A stretch of 13,261 nt of DNA from Candidatus Bathyarchaeum sp. (GTDB taxonomy: Archaea > Thermoproteota > Bathyarchaeia > Bathyarchaeales > Bathyarchaeaceae). Shown piece after piece: positions 13,072-13,261 of the stretch. The translations under genes were made by a program, and so were the position numbers. Location: assembly GCA_004376385.1 (NCBI GenBank), contig SOJY01000280.1, positions 1 through 13,261 on the forward strand, written 5' to 3'. Each line of letters opens with the position of its first letter. Position 1 is the stretch's first letter. Below the pieces are notes generated by a model. That model worked only from the letters and a program-made list of their open reading frames with translations, ran no database searches and was not told the DNA's origin.

Positions 13072-13261
13072 CTTTTGATTTAAATGTACAAGTTGTTAAG
13101 TGGTAAACCATTATTTTGTGTGCTTAGCTTTTCCAGAAAAAGGCTGTTTTCAACAATGAAGTATTATTAGTCTCCTAATATGATCAGTGCCATCTCTTTG
13201 TCTTGTTTTTTTCTTCAAAACTCCGATCTGATTGACAAGAATCTTCTTTTTTATCTTGACT
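13072..13261. other. Window edge, no assignable gene
   Basis: AT-rich sequence. On the minus strand, a frame from 13260 to the stop at 13150 is open for 36 codons (reading I-K-K-K-I-L-V-N-Q near its start) and could be the tail of a gene beyond the window. On the + strand an ATG near 13180 is open to the edge. Neither has codon or motif evidence strong enough to call. Confidence 0.25.

Noticed and set aside
1..13261. CRISPR array, insertion sequence, prophage or defence system
   Set aside because: No regularly spaced repeats, transposase, integrase or terminal inverted repeats are visible; gene content is core archaeal.

Overview
The window reads as a piece of an archaeal chromosome, about 13.3 kb of tightly packed housekeeping genes with no mobile element or CRISPR array that I can see. 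Archaeal markers are Nop10, an AglB-type oligosaccharyltransferase, a CDP-archaeol synthase (CarS), RadB, archaeal topoisomerase I, a Grc3/Clp1-type polynucleotide kinase, box A promoters about 25 nt before starts, near-leaderless genes and frequent GTG/TTG starts. Moderate GC, several tiny zinc-ribbon proteins and homologues of eukaryotic OST and proteasome-chaperone subunits point to a TACK-type lineage, possibly Bathyarchaeia-like. An Asgard origin cannot be excluded, and this placement is inference.

Layout. 91-1027 (+): nop10 overlaps a PAC2-family proteasome-assembly-chaperone homologue. 1037-3271 (-): a complete aglB/STT3 converges on it. 3438-3848 (-): two very small zinc-ribbon genes lie upstream of aglB on the same strand. 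4114-6827 (+): a compact operon holds topA, a 70-aa zinc-finger protein (GTGA overlap) and a 140-aa three-helix membrane protein that looks like eukaryotic OSTC/DC2. 6846-8127 (-): radB is followed by carS. 8333-9699 (+): a 27-codon ORF is joined by a TAATG overlap to a polynucleotide kinase. 9847-10206 (+): a small protein resembles proteasome assembly chaperone 4. 10378-11754 (+): an FAD-dependent dehydrogenase of the COG2509 type. 11806-11883 (-): a tRNA, probably Pro(CGG). 12050-12445 (+): an unknown membrane protein whose tail is antisense to a 48-aa YHS-domain gene (12379-12525, -). 12844-13032 (+): a small unknown protein, followed by a hairpin/T-tract.

How the genes relate. Protein N-glycosylation (AglB plus the OSTC-like protein), proteasome assembly (PAC2 and the PAC4-like protein), RNA processing (Nop10, the kinase, a tRNA), DNA topology and recombination (TopA, RadB) and membrane-lipid synthesis (CarS) are interleaved, as in a normal archaeal core-gene neighbourhood. 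The two observations I rate highest are that two small, easily overlooked ORFs look like archaeal counterparts of eukaryotic complex subunits, OSTC/DC2 of the oligosaccharyltransferase and PSMG4/PAC4 of the proteasome assembly pathway. Each lies in a window that also carries the catalytic or partner family (AglB, PAC2). All homology calls here are by eye and from memory; no search was run.
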